Position numbers and translations under genes: made by a program
From: Isoperla grammatica
Taxonomy: Eukaryota > Arthropoda > Insecta > Plecoptera > Perlodidae
DNA: 64,000 nucleotides
Direction of reading: 5' to 3'
Assembly: GCA_945910005.1 (NCBI GenBank)
Contig: OX246745.1
Coordinates: forward strand, 14,284,274-14,348,273
The notes under the pieces: generated by a model
Told to the model about the DNA's origin: nothing
Databases searched by the model: none
Seen by the model: the letters and a program-made list of their open reading frames with translations, nothing else
In this document: positions 37,901 to 49,293 of the stretch, in pieces
How positions within the stretch are numbered: the stretch's first letter is position 1
Layout of the letters: every line of letters begins with the position of its first letter

Positions 37901-40900
37901 TACGATGCGGCCTTCTGGCCAGAGGGAGCAACTGTCAGGAGGTTTTTTCTTACACCCCACCACAGGAAGTCGCTACGGTAACAATGAGCGTGCAGCGCAG
38001 CCCCACCGCTGTCAGCCCGATTGGCAAAAGCCCACCCAGTGACGTCGGGTACTCGCCAGACTCAACCGCAAGGAGTAACCGAGAGAGCGTGGGACACAGT
38101 TTCTCCATGTACTACCAAAACATCCAAAGTATTACCAACAAAATACTTGAGTTAGAGGTATACCTGGCAAGTTACAGCAAGGCGCTGATGCCGGAAATCG
38201 TGTGTCTTACAGAGCACTGGCAAAACCGGGACCGGATATCGCTCACTCAGCTTAGTGGCTATCGTTTGGCTGCGACGTTCTGCAGAGAGGCGCTAACTAC
38301 TGCCTACGGGGGTGCGTGTATTTTTGTACGCCAGGACTACACCCATATACCATACGAAAGTATCAACATGCTGAGTATAGCGAAACAGTTTGAGGTAGCC
38401 GCGACCACGGTTGAACCAAACTTACGTACTGGGGCACAACAGCCTATTGTCATCGTTACCATTTATAGACCTCCATCAGGCAGCGACGAAATATTTCTAC
38501 AGCAGTTGGAAAAGTGTCTAACTATTTTGGTCCAGAAGAAGACGCACGCTCTTATTTGTGGGGATCTAAACGTGGACTTCAGCAAGGAATCTGGTTTTAA
38601 GAAGAATATTGCTAACCTGTTGTTAGCATTTGGCTACACTCCCAGAGTTGAGGTGCTGACTAGACTACATTCTAGGGAGGAGGGGACCATTATTGACAAT
38701 GTTTTCACCACAATGCTTCCTACAGTGGATTTAGAGGTGGACCACAATGGGCTCTCGGACCATGGTGCTATATGGTGTCGTGTTGACTGCAGCAGCCTCC
38801 AGCACAAGGTAAAGGCTGACACTTCTGAGAAACGGGCCACGTACCCCAAAGAGTTCAGGAGAATTTTCAGCGATAGAACCATCGACGCCTTCTGGAATAA
38901 TGCTTCGTCGCAAACTTGGACAGAGGTTTTCTCACAGCCTAACAACGTTGACTTTATGTACGACACCTTCATAGATAAACTGAAATGCTGTTTTTACAGC
39001 TCGTTTCCCCTACAGCCACTGAAGCGCCGAGATAACAGGAAGCCTTGGGTTACCCCGGAAGTGATCGAATGGGGCGCGAAATGTCGGATGGCATACGAAG
39101 ACTGGGCGATCTGGCGAACACCGGACAAGAAATTACTCTACAGGGAGGTCAAAAGGAAATACTCAGCTATTATTAGTAGGACAAAATCCACCCACTGTAA
39201 GAACAAGATCACCGCAGCAAGCAATAAATGTGCAGCAGTTTGGCAGGTAGTGAATGGTGAGCTTCGTGGGGAAAAGGCTAGGACTGTGCCCATCCGCCTT
39301 GGACTAGAGAACAGGGTCATTTCTGAGCCTTCCGAAGTGGCTAACTGCTTCAATGGATTCTTCGTAGCAGCAGCGGGAACCGTAATCAGGGATAGAGGCC
39401 CCCCCCCCCGGATGGAACCGGGAGTATCCAGGCCTGCTTCCCGTATTCTCAACGCTTCGACGCCTTTCCCCTAAGCACCCATCACTGGGTCCGAAGTCCT
39501 CAAGGCTGCCAGAACCCTAAGGGATACTCTTTCTGCTGGTGTGGACGAAATTCCGAATCGTGTAGTCCGCAAGTGTTCCAGACCGATTGCAGACATCCTC
39601 GCGTCAATTTTTAACGCGTCACTACAACTCGGGGTTTTTCCACAGGCAATGAAATATAGCCTAGTGGTCCCGATACACAAGAAGGGCTGTAAATCTGAGA
39701 TCGGCAACTATCGCCCTATTGCCTTGGTCACATCCTTGTCCAAAGTTCTAGAAAAACTTGTGAAAGCTAGGATCACACACTACCTAGAAACTAACTCACT
39801 CTTCACCGACAGTCAGCATGGCTTCCGCCAGGGACGATCCACGACCACAGCCTTATGTGAAATCATAGACAAATTAAGCGAGACCATCGACGCTGGGGAC
39901 ATGGCGCTGGCCGTATTCTGTGACATGTCTAAAGCTTTTGACTGCGTGAACCACAGTAGGCTTGTTGGTAAACTTGGGGCATTGGGCTTTCCAGATCTTA
40001 TTATAAAATGGGCGGCGTCTTATCTGGAAGGTCGAGAACAATCAGTCCAAATGGAAAACCCAAATGGGGGATGGACCAAGCCGATCAGGTCAGCATGGAT
40101 GAAGACTACTACCGGGGTACCGCAGGGGACCGTACTGGGACCTACCTTCTTCCTGATTTACGTGAACGACCTTCAACCGTGCACTCCGAGATGTGAAATC
40201 TACATGTATGCCGATGACTTTACCTACGTTTGCTGGGGGAAACACTTCGCCGATGCCGTTGAAGCCGCACAGACAGAATTGGACCAAGAAGCTGAGTGGC
40301 TTTACGAAAACCAGCTTGCAATGAATGCACAGAAGACTGTCACTGTACCCTTCAGTCTTGCTTCCAGTAATGCCAGCAAACTGAATGCAAATCTTCTCTT
40401 CGAGGGCCACTTGCTGCCTGAGTCTGAAACTGCGGCCTCCCTCGGGCTTATCATCGCATCTACGCTAAAGTGGGACTTGCATGCGGACACCCTGATTAAG
40501 AAGCTGAGCAAGGCCTGCTTTGCTGTCAGAGTGATCAGACAGCGGATAGGCCTTAGTTCTGCAAGGATTGTTTACTCGGCATACTTCGAGTCGCTCCTGC
40601 GTTATGGGATAGTATTGTGGGGATCGGCCAGTAAGAATGTTTTCACTAGCATTTTCTCGGTGCAGAAGCGGGCGGTGCGGACTCTGGTGGGCGTCGGTAG
40701 TAGGCATTCTTGCAGGCTATTATTTCGCGACCTGGGATTTCTGACTCTTGCCGGTCTCTACATTTACGAAGCTATCATACACGTGCGAAAAGATCTTGGC
40801 AATTTTAAAAAGAATTCTGACTTTCATGAGCATGATACCAGGAATCGGGGTGACCTTCACCAGGAATCAGTAAGAACCACCACAGCAGGACTCAGGAGCC

Positions 40901-43900
40901 CCAGAAATTATGGAAGAAGGCTCTACAACAACTTGCCTCTGGAGTTGAAAGCCATGAACAGTAGTGACGACTGCTTTAATAGCAAGCTGAAAGCATTCCT
41001 TATCGAAAAGGCATTTTATTCAATAGACGAGTTCTGTACTTAAACCTGTGATACTTTTGCTTTTAAGCATTTTTACCTTTTTATTATGCATTTTATTGTA
41101 CGCCATAGATAATTATGGTAGCTTAGAATAGATAAATCTTGACCATGTATAATATCCTTGTGGATCTATGTACAATAAATTACTATCAACTATCAACTAT
41201 CAACATTTGTCAGATTTGTGATACAAAAATAATTGAAGTGCTCAGATTAATGGATAAAATTGAGTTACATACCTCTCGAGTGGCTGTTGTGTTGTATCCC
41301 AGTCGATGTTTGTACAATCGATGGCATAAGAGGAACAATAGCAAAATAACAACAATGCCAACAAATCCAACAGCAGAAAGAATCAATATGAAAGTTGGTG
41401 TAAAAAAGGTCTCCATTATTATGTCTTTTGAATCCGTTTCCGTGTCGGTGACAATTGTAGAGTTATCTAAACAGAAATCAAATAGAACTGTAATTTAAAA
41501 TACATTGGTACCTACATCAAAGATAAGAAATACACTAGGGGTTACTGAAAATTAAATGCACGTAAATCATCTTCTTCACAACTGACACTACTGATGCCAT
41601 CTTGTATTTTCTAGTTAAACCAGTAGAGATATGACTCCTGTTCCTTTCGATCCATACCAAAATCATGCACACTTAAATCCATCTACAGGTTTATATTATG
41701 TTCAATTTTTGTACTTAACATGAGATCCAATGCCCCAATTCACTTTAAGCAGATATCACTAATATTTCTCATTCCTAGACCAATTACATAGAACATAAAT
41801 TACATTAACTAGGCCTAGAGTAAAACTAAGAATCTGGGTAATCCGAGGTCGATTCAGCTGTGATTTCCACCCCAGTCAAAATATGTACTTTGCATCACGA
41901 ACATGGGAAAGCCTTAGGCTACATGGGAACATATCTGTTCTGCTTGATAGTTCTCTGGCTTAGTCGAACCCCACCATACGTTAAGGTGACAGTCCCCGGC
42001 AATAACAATAAATAATTTAATAACATACCAGTAGTAATTTTAAGGAAAAAACTTACCACATATGGGCACATCGCATCGCTGCCACCTGATGTTAGGATCT
42101 GTAGTGTAGCACCAGGGGGAAGGTTCTTCACCCCCAGCATTGCGACAGTAGTTCTCGGCATTCTGAATCTCAGGAAACACATCTGGTGGCCGGGTATGAG
42201 AGTGAGGTTCTTGAGAGTCCCAATGTTGGCACGGTAAACCAGACTTGGTCACATTCACAGTCCCTTGATAGAAGCGGCCTCGACCATGTGCGCATTCAAC
42301 TGCAACATGGAAGGCATAGATGTCATGTCCTGTCAGTGGCATAACTACAGTTCCATGGTCCACTTGCAAGATATTTCCTGCCCTCCCGTTGCCAACACAA
42401 TGTTTGTCAAACGTAGCTCACCATAAATTCTGCCTCCATTCTCTTCCGTCTTTTCGATATATTGATTACTTTAGTACACTACCTCCACCACCGATCTCAC
42501 GCATTACTACCCAGCACTCTTATTTCCATTTATTGTCACCAATGAGAGCCACCTGCAGTCAGTGTTATTAATATTCGTCTATCTATAAAATAGTTTTATT
42601 CATTTTTTAACTTAATCATGTTAATTGCTCATGAGAATGCCAATATCTAATATAGTAACACTAATAGTAGCACTGTATGTCTAGGGTGAATAAATAAAAA
42701 GATGTACATGTACGTAAATTGCAAAGCCACCACTGATGATTATTTGATGTATATATGTAAGTCAGAGTTTGCCTACCAGTAACTTCGTCATGTTTCATCT
42801 CTGTAAGCCGGGCATGAGAGCAGATTGGTTCTGTAGAACTGTGATAGCTGGGTAATACATCACAATCAGGAAGTTGGAAATGGCCGCGAGATTTGAAGTA
42901 GATACCACGTTGCTTGTTGTCTTCAGTAAGTGCCCAGTCATTGTAGCAAAACAATTCTTTGACTGCCAAGCAATCCTCTGCACACAGAGGTAGGCCAACA
43001 GGATATCCATTGCGCAACTGGCATTGAGGAAAAGCATAAGTGCAAAGTAACTTCTCAGCAGCACTACGGCAAGGTTCTTTCAGCCCGAGCACCATTTCTT
43101 CCCACAGACCAGCAGTTATTTGTTCGTTGAGCCATCCACCTGCATTATCGTGCGATATATTAAACCAAACTTGCCGAGTACCATTTAAGTAACTCTTGCA
43201 CACTTTTCCATTGTATGGTGCGCAATAGCCAGGGGGCGGCAACAAACTTGTCTCACCTGTAAATTTATATAGTAGAAGTTAGACAAAATGGCAAGCAGAC
43301 CTAGCCTAGGTAGGCTAGGCTTATACTGCCCACTGCCCCACATTAAAGGCCCAGTAAGGGTTTGATAAAACTTTTCTACGTGTCATCAAAGAAACGTTAG
43401 TTCAACAACAGAAAAAGGATCATCGAAATCGGTCCACAGGCTCACGAGTTCTCGGCGCTCTACCTGCCCCATGCTATAGAAGCGCGTGACGTCAGCGGTC
43501 AGCCGGACGAAGGGGTGGTAGCCTAGCTCGCGCTTGGCGTACATTCATTCATAGCTATTGCAGGCGCGAAGCCATATCGTTATGAGCCGCGCTACACAGA
43601 AGAAGAGTACGCTGCAATTCAAGAAAAACGGGAATCGGAAAACCTATAAGATCAGAAATGTTGCTAGGTAGAAGTGGAAATGTGCTATGGTGTAAATGTG
43701 GTGCGTGTTCAGAAATGACAACGGACACAGAATCGGTTTGCTGCTCTGAATCAGTTAAAATAAACAATGTAAGGCAAGATTCAGATTGTATAATATACCA
43801 CGAGGCATTTGATTCGGTTGTGCTCAATATACATACTTTAAGAACTGCCCGTCATAATTTACTGTTTCAAACGAAATGTAATGATAAGAAGAAAGAACTT

Positions 43901-44574
43901 GAAAATGAAAGCAACGCACTTTGGAGGCATATCGCATATAGGCAATTTGTTTTTTGGATGCATTCATGGCAAAAAATCGGACTGCTTCCGTTTTAGTTTA
44001 TTTAACCACTGTTTATGGAGAACAGAAAATCGTGTCTTATGAGGGAAACTGTGCATAGATATGTTCCGATTGCTCTTGCGGGAATTGTTACATCGAAAAA
44101 CGCAACACTTGTTGACCATAATGGAAACAAAAACACACGCACACACAATTAAACTTACGAAAAATTAAACAAACAAACGAACGAACTGACAAACTTTTTA
44201 AGTAACGTACAAACATAGACAAGTCCACGAGCCACGAGTGGAATGACAAGTTGACACTATACGACTGACAGTGGCAGTGGCTTGTTTCTCTACCTGGCGT
44301 AGCGGTATGCGGGCTGAGTAGACCCCTCGTGACGTGCCAGTAGGCCACGTGCTGCTACAGTCGCGCGCAAATATCTGGAGAACGAGCGGGTCGTTTTCAC
44401 TACAGTTTTCTGCGTTACTAATTATAAGAAGCAATCTTTATTTTAAAAATATGTTGTTTGAAACCCTTACTGGGCCTTTAAACTACTGATTATATATTAT
44501 TTACCTGTCTGTGCTTTGGAATGTTTCATGAGGATCTCTATCAATGCAAAGAAGAGCCACACAAATTGGGCCAT
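34954..44574 (-). CDS. Nrk: Nrk/MuSK-like receptor tyrosine kinase (frizzled-kringle-TM-kinase)
   Basis: Six coding exons on the minus strand make 665 aa: 44574-44505, 43256-42777, 42299-42057, 41466-41273, 36508-36353, 35808-34954. Frames join exactly. Residues 1-23 ([20 protein letters not shown]...) are a signal peptide; a cysteine-rich frizzled domain spans about 30-160, a kringle 186-263, one membrane helix about 290-312, and the kinase about 364-650. Kinase landmarks are GQGAFGRVF, Lys399 in [12 protein letters not shown] (Asp510), DFG (Asp528) and activation-loop Tyr536/540/541. No Ig domain is present. The kinase matches the MuSK/Nrk group, which act as neuronal or neuromuscular surface receptors. 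Exon 5 ends at a GC donor (CAG|GCAAGT). Intron 4 is mostly an antisense LINE and intron 1 contains a Kolobok element. The juxtamembrane NxxY (NMAY) lacks the Pro of MuSK's NPxY. The protein ends VHV, a possible PDZ ligand. Confidence 0.9.
36779..37981 (+). CDS. LINE ORF1 protein with PHD-type zinc finger
   Basis: 400 aa. A PHD-like cysteine-rich finger lies at residues 10-62 ([27 protein letters not shown]). A long Ser/Asn/Gly-rich linker follows. The C-terminal ~85 residues ([18 protein letters not shown] to [11 protein letters not shown]) resemble the RRM-like fold found at the end of ORF1 in CR1/Jockey elements. By family it should bind the element RNA and help form the ribonucleoprotein. 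The stop TAA is two bases before the ORF2 ATG. Confidence 0.82.
   Translation: MADGEESASCGVCAKYNLDGDNRWLGCDGCCERWFHMVCVNVQAKEFKLIEGNKNFMWICDDCVKSGPGRGLGLSRKVDQMASDLESMRSILLGVSARLSSMELIKPDNKPGSSQVESAKTIDNLQSVIVGGSEVRSKSIMVPESNAISTHTASYSEATKKNASGVEKLQQGGCLAEEEEELRTDPAVYPSSNKTIPVREHHGYQNGDKSVTLSLSEVTPGRVRQLVNNIKSTSSKLEGKDIQAGSNTRPSPNQGYGENRLVKSRLVNTSDHTKQSAQNGFTSLRGGRHKERVNPNIIVGTAPNVRDSNQGLSAIKKKLWIHLGRIEINVTADQVNHYLQKKQPDEVFSVEKLDTKGDFSAFKIGANLELKDKLYDAAFWPEGATVRRFFLTPHHRKSLR
37984..41043 (+). pseudogene. LINE ORF2: endonuclease and reverse transcriptase, one in-frame stop
   Basis: About 1020 codons in one frame, broken only by TAA at 39472-39474. The first part (37984-39474) is an APE-type endonuclease: YQNIQS near residue 43, CLTEHW, GDLNVD near 195, and SDHGAIW near 258. 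The second part (39475-41043) is the reverse transcriptase with [40 protein letters not shown] and the catalytic MYADD (around 40206). A C run at 39399-39408 lies just before the stop and could hide a length error, but the frame is the same on both sides. So this copy is close to intact yet probably inactive unless the stop is read through or is a sequencing error. Confidence 0.88.
43566..43996 (+). pseudogene. P2X7-C-terminal-like zinc domain remnant of the Kolobok element
   Basis: A first frame (43566-43648) gives [13 protein letters not shown], then the frame changes, and 43658-43996 gives [22 protein letters not shown], a further Cys and YRQFVFWMH. These are landmarks of the cysteine-rich ballast domain at the P2X7 receptor C terminus. 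The same domain is common as a separate ORF in animal DNA transposons. No channel part is present, so a P2X receptor is excluded. The frame break may be an old intron or a frameshift. Confidence 0.72.
43964..44119 (-). pseudogene. THAP zinc-finger remnant of the Kolobok transposase
   Basis: From the ATG at 44119, [15 protein letters not shown] and then ISMHSFPH and WLNKLKRKQ match the first half of a C2CH THAP finger, the DNA-binding head of Kolobok transposases. It ends in a stop before the second Cys-His pair, and the catalytic part is missing. Its 3' end overlaps the opposing P2X7-like remnant, as expected after a large internal deletion. Confidence 0.72.
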
Positions 44575-45300
44575 TATTTTGACTTTGGCTTTCACAGATA
44601 TGAGGGGTCAAGAATTGAGAACTATGCCTTATCTTTCTCGTTTTTACTGGGCAACCCCATATGAGTTGCCAGTTATTTACATTCACTGTCATTGCACATC
44701 AAACCACAAGAGTAGGGCCAACGGTTAATGCAAGCTCCCCTGTCACCTGTCACATTGGGCCTAGCCCCAACTGGATTTGACAGGTCTAGGCCTAGCCAGT
44801 ACAAAACATCAGCGGTTACTTGGCCATGGTAGAAACGTAATCTGTGCACGCCGCATAAGGCCTATAATAAAAGCGGATTATTAATAATTTATTTCATTTA
44901 TACACTTGATTCATAGAAATTTAATGCATTGAAGACTAACCTAGTCTTAGGCCTAGGTCCAACGGCCTAGCCTATTTGTCGACCATTGAGGCCTAACCTG
45001 TCAACACCCACCCGCTTATCGAGATTGCTTGTGTTCCCGGTGCGATCAGTCTTCTTACAATAACCTCATAATTACATACACGATTTTAAACTACCATTAA
45101 AAATATTATTATTTATGTTAGTAGATCAGCACTCATGTATTTTCAGATGTTTAATCAGTATTTTGTACAATTACACTGAGTATCAAGCACTAGGCCTACA
45201 AGCTTTCGATAACAATTCGACTCTTGTATTTCGACTTTTGTAATGTAGTTGCACAGAAAACCGCTAGGGTCTCTCGTACTCCTATTTCGATTGGACGCGC
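44575..45300. other. 5' flank of the receptor kinase gene
   Basis: Contains several aggcctag words. No promoter motif can be assigned; upstream untranslated exons are possible. Confidence 0.4.
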
Positions 45301-45320
45301 GTATAAAACTTGACGTATTA

Positions 45321-45690
<370 letters not shown>

Positions 45691-45802
45691 GTATTTACTG
45701 ATTTTTATGTATAGTATTCGCAATATTTAATAGCCTACAGTCACGAAAGGCGACTGTAAAATACGGCTAACATTGTCCTAAACACTCAATCTACAGTGTT
45801 AT

Positions 45803-45910
45803 TGTTTAATTGTATTCTTTTATTTTCTGTCCATTTACATGGGTGCCAACCTAACCTAGTATTGGTACAGTGACATCCAGGTTAGCCAACTTAACCTAGC
45901 CCGTGCAACA
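45803..45910 (-). repeat. 3' LTR
   Basis: 108 bp, identical to the 5' LTR; on the element strand it starts TGTTGCACGGG and ends in CA. Very short for this group, where several hundred bases are usual. Confidence 0.95.
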
Positions 45911-45921
45911 TCTTCTCTCCA
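45911..45921 (-). other. polypurine tract
   Basis: On the element strand, ggagagaaga directly precedes the 3' LTR, the position and composition of the plus-strand primer. Confidence 0.8.
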
Positions 45922-46002
45922 ATAAACACAATGATAGATTAGTTAGTTACATTCACTAATTATAATTATTGTTGCGATTGCACTCTACATTCTATGACGT
46001 TC

Positions 46003-49000
46003 TTATCTACATGTATTTACAAAGTCTTTCCACGTCGATGGAACGTTTATTCTTCTACCGGATCTGCTGCGCTGACCTTGCCATGGTAGTGTTGCATCTG
46101 CCATCTCCCGTGTTCCAGGTTCCTCTAAGCGTCTGCTCTGCTGGCGTGTTCTTGTTACTTGACTTGGTGATGCCACTTCTTGTTGTGCGCTTACTCCCTG
46201 GGAGTTCTCTGCTCTGGCTCCGTCTCCATCAGCGGGTCCTTGATTAGGAGTTTGGCTCGGTTGTTGCTGTTCCTCGGGCCGAATATGCACTCGGTTGCGA
46301 CGGAATTGACCACGGCCTTCCACATCTACAATGTATGTCCTTGGGTCAAGTTCACGTACCACCGTCCCTCTCTGCCAAGCTGCTCCTTTTCTGTCCGGAT
46401 TGAGTTGTACCCGGATATTTTGTCCAAAGACTAACCCAGGCAGTTCTTTTGCTTGTCTATCATAGTTCACCTTATATTTCAGTTTTCTTAGATTAATTTT
46501 TTCTTTCACATCTTCTGGGATCTGGGGTAGAAGGAGATGACTTGCTGTAGGCAGGAGTGTTCTTGTGCGCCTGGACATTAGTCGTTGAACTGGGCTGGAC
46601 TCCATGAACTGTGTCGGTGTGTTGCGCCATGATAAAATGGCCATGTCTCTATCTTCTCCATTTCTGTTCGTGCGTTTGATAATTCTTTTAGCAATTTTAA
46701 CAGCCGACTCTGCCTTGCCGTTCGACTGGTGGTAGTACGGTGAGGATGTGCACATCTCGAAGCCCCACTCTTGCGCAAATGTTCTGTACTCAACACAATC
46801 CATCTGGGAGCCTTTGTCTGTATCCAAAAAGTTAGGTATTCCATACCTACTAAAATTCTGTTTGGAATACTTGATTAGTGTTTTGGCTGTCATGTCTTCC
46901 AGACTGTTAATCTCCCAGAAATCTGAATAGTAGTCCACAGTTATCAGCCATGGCTTGCCATTTACGTGAAATATGTCTAGTGCAACTCGTTCCCACGGTC
47001 TACTTGGTGTTTCGTGCGTAACCATTGGCTCTTTTTGTTGGGCTGTTGCATCTTCATTGCATGCTTCGCACGTTGCTACTTTCTCTCTGACATCTTGATT
47101 CATCCCCACCCAGAACAGCACATCTCGCGCTCGTCGTAAGCTTGCTTCAATGCCCGAGTGTGCCGCGTGGATTTTAGTCAGCATATCTGGTTTCATTTTC
47201 TGTGGCACGATAACTTTTGTTCCTTTGTATAGGACTCCGTTTTGTATTCCCAATTCGTCTCTAAACTGCCAGTAATCTTTTACTGTATCCGTGACTTCTT
47301 CTTTTGTGTCCGGCCAGCCTGCTAGGATGAATCTGGACAGGTCTTGCAGTGCTACGTCTGTGAGAGTGTTGTCTCGGATCATCTGAATCGTTTTGTCCGA
47401 TACCCCAATGTTGCTTGCCTGATTAATTGCAGCTAATTCTTTGCTGAATTGTGTTTCTCTGGACCCCTGTACTCCATAGACTTCTTGATCCAAGGTTTGT
47501 TCTTCCAACCCCTCCGGAGGAAATGCTCTTGACAACGTGTCAGCCAAATACATTTCCACGCCTTTCTTGTATGTGACTGTAATGTTGTAGCGTTGCAGAC
47601 GTAATAGCATTCTCTGCAAGCGTTTTGGAGCCTGAAGAAGACTTTTCTTGAAAATAGTTTCAAGGGGTTTGTGATCCGACTCTATGGTGATTTGTTCACG
47701 GCCCCGTATATATGAATCAAACCGCTCACAACCAAACACAATCGCCAAGCACTCTTTTTCTATCTGAGCGTATTGTTTTTCAGTTTGTGTCAGGGCCCTA
47801 GATGCAAACGCTACTGGTTGTCCCCTTTGCAAGAGTGCTGCTCCCAAGCCTGCCTCACTAGCATCACATTGAATTTCAACCGGAAGTGAGACATCGTAGT
47901 AGCGTAATATAGGGGCAGACGTTGCCATTTTCTTGATCTCTCTAAATGCTCTCTCTTGCTCCGACTGCCAGGCGAACTCCACATCTTTACCCGTTAACTT
48001 CCGTAAGGGTTCTCCTACTTGCGACAAAGCCGGCATGAATTTTGCTAGATAGTTTGTGAACCCTATGAACCTTTGGACTTCTTGAATTGTCTTGGGAGTC
48101 TGCATTTCTTCAACTGCCTTGATCTTTGCTGGATCTGGTAAGACACCACAATCCGTTAACAAGTGCCCGATGTATGGAACTTGAGTTAGCCTGAAACGAA
48201 TCTTCTTTTTGTTCAGTTTCAGGTTTTTTCTTCTTGCTAGTTCCATTAGTGCTAGGAGTTTCTTGTCATGGTCTCGCTCTGCGTCTTCTTTTGTGTCTCC
48301 ACATCCGTAGACCAAAATGTCATCTGCTATGACTTCCACTCCCTCTAGCTCGTCGAGAAGCTCGTGCATTCGTCGTTGGAACTCCTCTGGGGCTGTACTA
48401 ATGCCGAATGGCATCCGCAACCATCTATATCGACCTTTTGGCGTCCAGAATGTCGTCAGCTTGCTGCTCTCTGTATCCAGCCGCAGTTGCCAGAATCCGT
48501 CTTTCGCATCTAGGACCGAGAATATTTTGGCTCTCGCAAGCGTCGGCAGGATCTCTTCAATGGTCGGCAATTGATAGTGTGATCTTTTCAAAGCTGTATT
48601 TAAGTCACGGGGGTCCAAGCATATCCGTAGCTTCTTCTCGGATTTTACCACCACCATGCTACTTACCCACGGTGTTGGCTCCGTGACTTTTACGATTATC
48701 TTTCTTCTCGCCAGATCTTCTATTTTTAGCATGACCTCATCCTTCAGCATCACTGGTATTTTACGAGGCAAATGTTGTACTGGCGTAACCTTCGGGTCAA
48801 TGCTCATTTTATATGTCCCAGGAATCGCCCCAAGTCCTTGAAATACATCTGGGAACTGTGCTACCAGCTGGTCTAGTGATGCAATTGTAGGCCTAGCTGG
48901 TTGGTGTGAATGACTCACCTGGTTCGTTAACTCTGCATGTACTGAGAGTAGCCCCATTTGTAGACACGATTCAGCGCTGATTAATGGTCGTTCTGATCCT

Positions 49001-49293
49001 TCTATTATCTGGAAGACAAGTTGGTACTTCTTACCACTGTGTAGGCATCTTATCGTGGCCTCTCCCATGGATTTCGTTACATTACCATTATAAAATTTCA
49101 GCATGACCCTGTTCTTCTTTTCCAGCGCTGAACGTTCACCTCCAAGTCGTTGGTAGTCACCCCAACTCATTACGTTGCATGAAGCTCCGCTGTCGAGTTG
49201 ACACTTGATTTTCTTCGTTTTTTCGTGCAGCTTCAATGCGAGCATCGTTAAGAGTTGCTTGCGGTCTTTCGGGGAGTTAACACTTCCTACTAG
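46003..49293 (-). CDS. Ty3-type pol polyprotein: protease, RT, RNase H, integrase
   Basis: The frame is open from the codon after the gag stop (49293) to 46003, about 1096 codons; the first Met is at 49245. Counted from that Met: protease active site LDSGAS (about 17-22); reverse transcriptase with LRMPFG and catalytic ADDILVYG (near 305); RNase H with CDASEAGLGAAL (near 458); integrase with an HHCC zinc finger (HAAHSG... CEAC, near 690-725) and the DDE core (LDIFH near 757, TDKGSQ near 808, KAES near 844). The second catalytic Asp sits in DKG where DNG is usual. A basic tail ends the protein. It is likely made only as a gag-pol fusion by reading through the UGA stop, because it has no promoter or splice signal of its own that I can see. 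Confidence 0.93.
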   Translation of the reverse strand, partial: LVGSVNSPKDRKQLLTMLALKLHEKTKKIKCQLDSGASCNVMSWGDYQRLGGERSALEKKNRVMLKFYNGNVTKSMGEATIRCLHSGKKYQLVFQIIEGSERPLISAESCLQMGLLSVHAELTNQVSHSHQPARPTIASLDQLVAQFPDVFQGLGAIPGTYKMSIDPKVTPVQHLPRKIPVMLKDEVMLKIEDLARRKIIVKVTEPTPWVSSMVVVKSEKKLRICLDPRDLNTALKRSHYQLPTIEEILPTLARAKIFSVLDAKDGFWQLRLDTESSKLTTFWTPKGRYRWLRMPFGISTAPEEFQRRMHELLDELEGVEVIADDILVYGCGDTKEDAERDHDKKLLALMELARRKNLKLNKKKIRFRLTQVPYIGHLLTDCGVLPDPAKIKAVEEMQTPKTIQEVQRFIGFTNYLAKFMPALSQVGEPLRKLTGKDVEFAWQSEQERAFREIKKMATSAPILRYYDVSLPVEIQCDASEAGLGAALLQRGQPVAFASRALTQTEKQYAQIEKECLAIVFGCERFDSYIRGREQITIESDHKPLETIFKKSLLQAPKRLQRMLLRLQRYNITVTYKKGVEMYLADTLSRAFPPEGLEEQTLDQEVYGVQGSRETQFSKELAAINQASNIGVSDKTIQMIRDNTLTDVALQDLSRFILAGWPDTKEEVTDTVKDYWQFRDELGIQNGVLYKGTKVIVPQKMKPDMLTKIHAAHSGIEASLRRARDVLFWVGMNQDVREKVATCEACNEDATAQQKEPMVTHETPSRPWERVALDIFHVNGKPWLITVDYYSDFWEINSLEDMTAKTLIKYSKQNFSRYGIPNFLDTDKGSQMDCVEYRTFAQEWGFEMCTSSPYYHQSNGKAESAVKIAKRIIKRTNRNGEDRDMAILSWRNTPTQFMESSPVQRLMSRRTRTLLPTASHLLLPQIPEDVKEKINLRKLKYKVNYDRQAKELPGLVFGQNIRVQLNPDRKGAAWQRGTVVRELDPRTYIVDVEGRGQFRRNRVHIRPEEQQQPSQTPNQGPADGDGARAENSQGVSAQQEVASPSQVTRTRQQSRRLEEPGTREMADATLPWQGQRSRSGRRINVPSTWKDFVNTCR

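Larger units (their letters stand above)
36779..41204 (+). mobile_element. CR1/Jockey-group non-LTR retrotransposon (LINE), nearly full length
   Basis: A 4.4-kb plus-strand element in intron 4 of the minus-strand receptor gene. It has ORF1 (36779-37981), ORF2 (37984-41043, one in-frame stop), a ~140-bp 3' UTR and a 3' tail of ctatcaa repeats (about 41184-41203), as CR1-like LINEs often end in short tandem repeats. The 5' limit is unclear; some sequence before 36779 may be its 5' UTR. The clade is assigned by ORF1 PHD finger, endonuclease type and tail, not by phylogeny. Confidence 0.88.
43347..44477. mobile_element. decayed Kolobok DNA transposon (TTAA target sites)
   Basis: 1131 bp bounded by a 17-base inverted repeat, AGGCCCAGTAAGGGTTT and its complement, directly next to TTAA on both sides (43343-43346 and 44478-44481). 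TTAA duplication with a THAP-containing protein is diagnostic of the Kolobok superfamily (piggyBac shares TTAA but not THAP). Two converging coding remnants are inside. It sits in intron 1 of the receptor kinase gene, so it lengthens that intron without touching its coding exons. Confidence 0.88.

Noticed and set aside
37984..41043. Two separate genes, endonuclease and reverse transcriptase
   Set aside because: Both parts are in one frame, split by a single TAA, and follow LINE ORF1; they are one ORF2.
43566..43996. Fragment of a P2X receptor gene
   Set aside because: Only the cysteine-rich C-terminal-type domain is present, inside TTAA-flanked inverted repeats with a THAP remnant; no channel sequence is present.
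44501..44692. 63-codon minus-strand frame (MTVNVNNW...) as the Nrk first exon
   Set aside because: Spliced to the frizzled exon, it meets a stop at once. The other frame (ATG at 44574) gives a signal peptide and joins perfectly.
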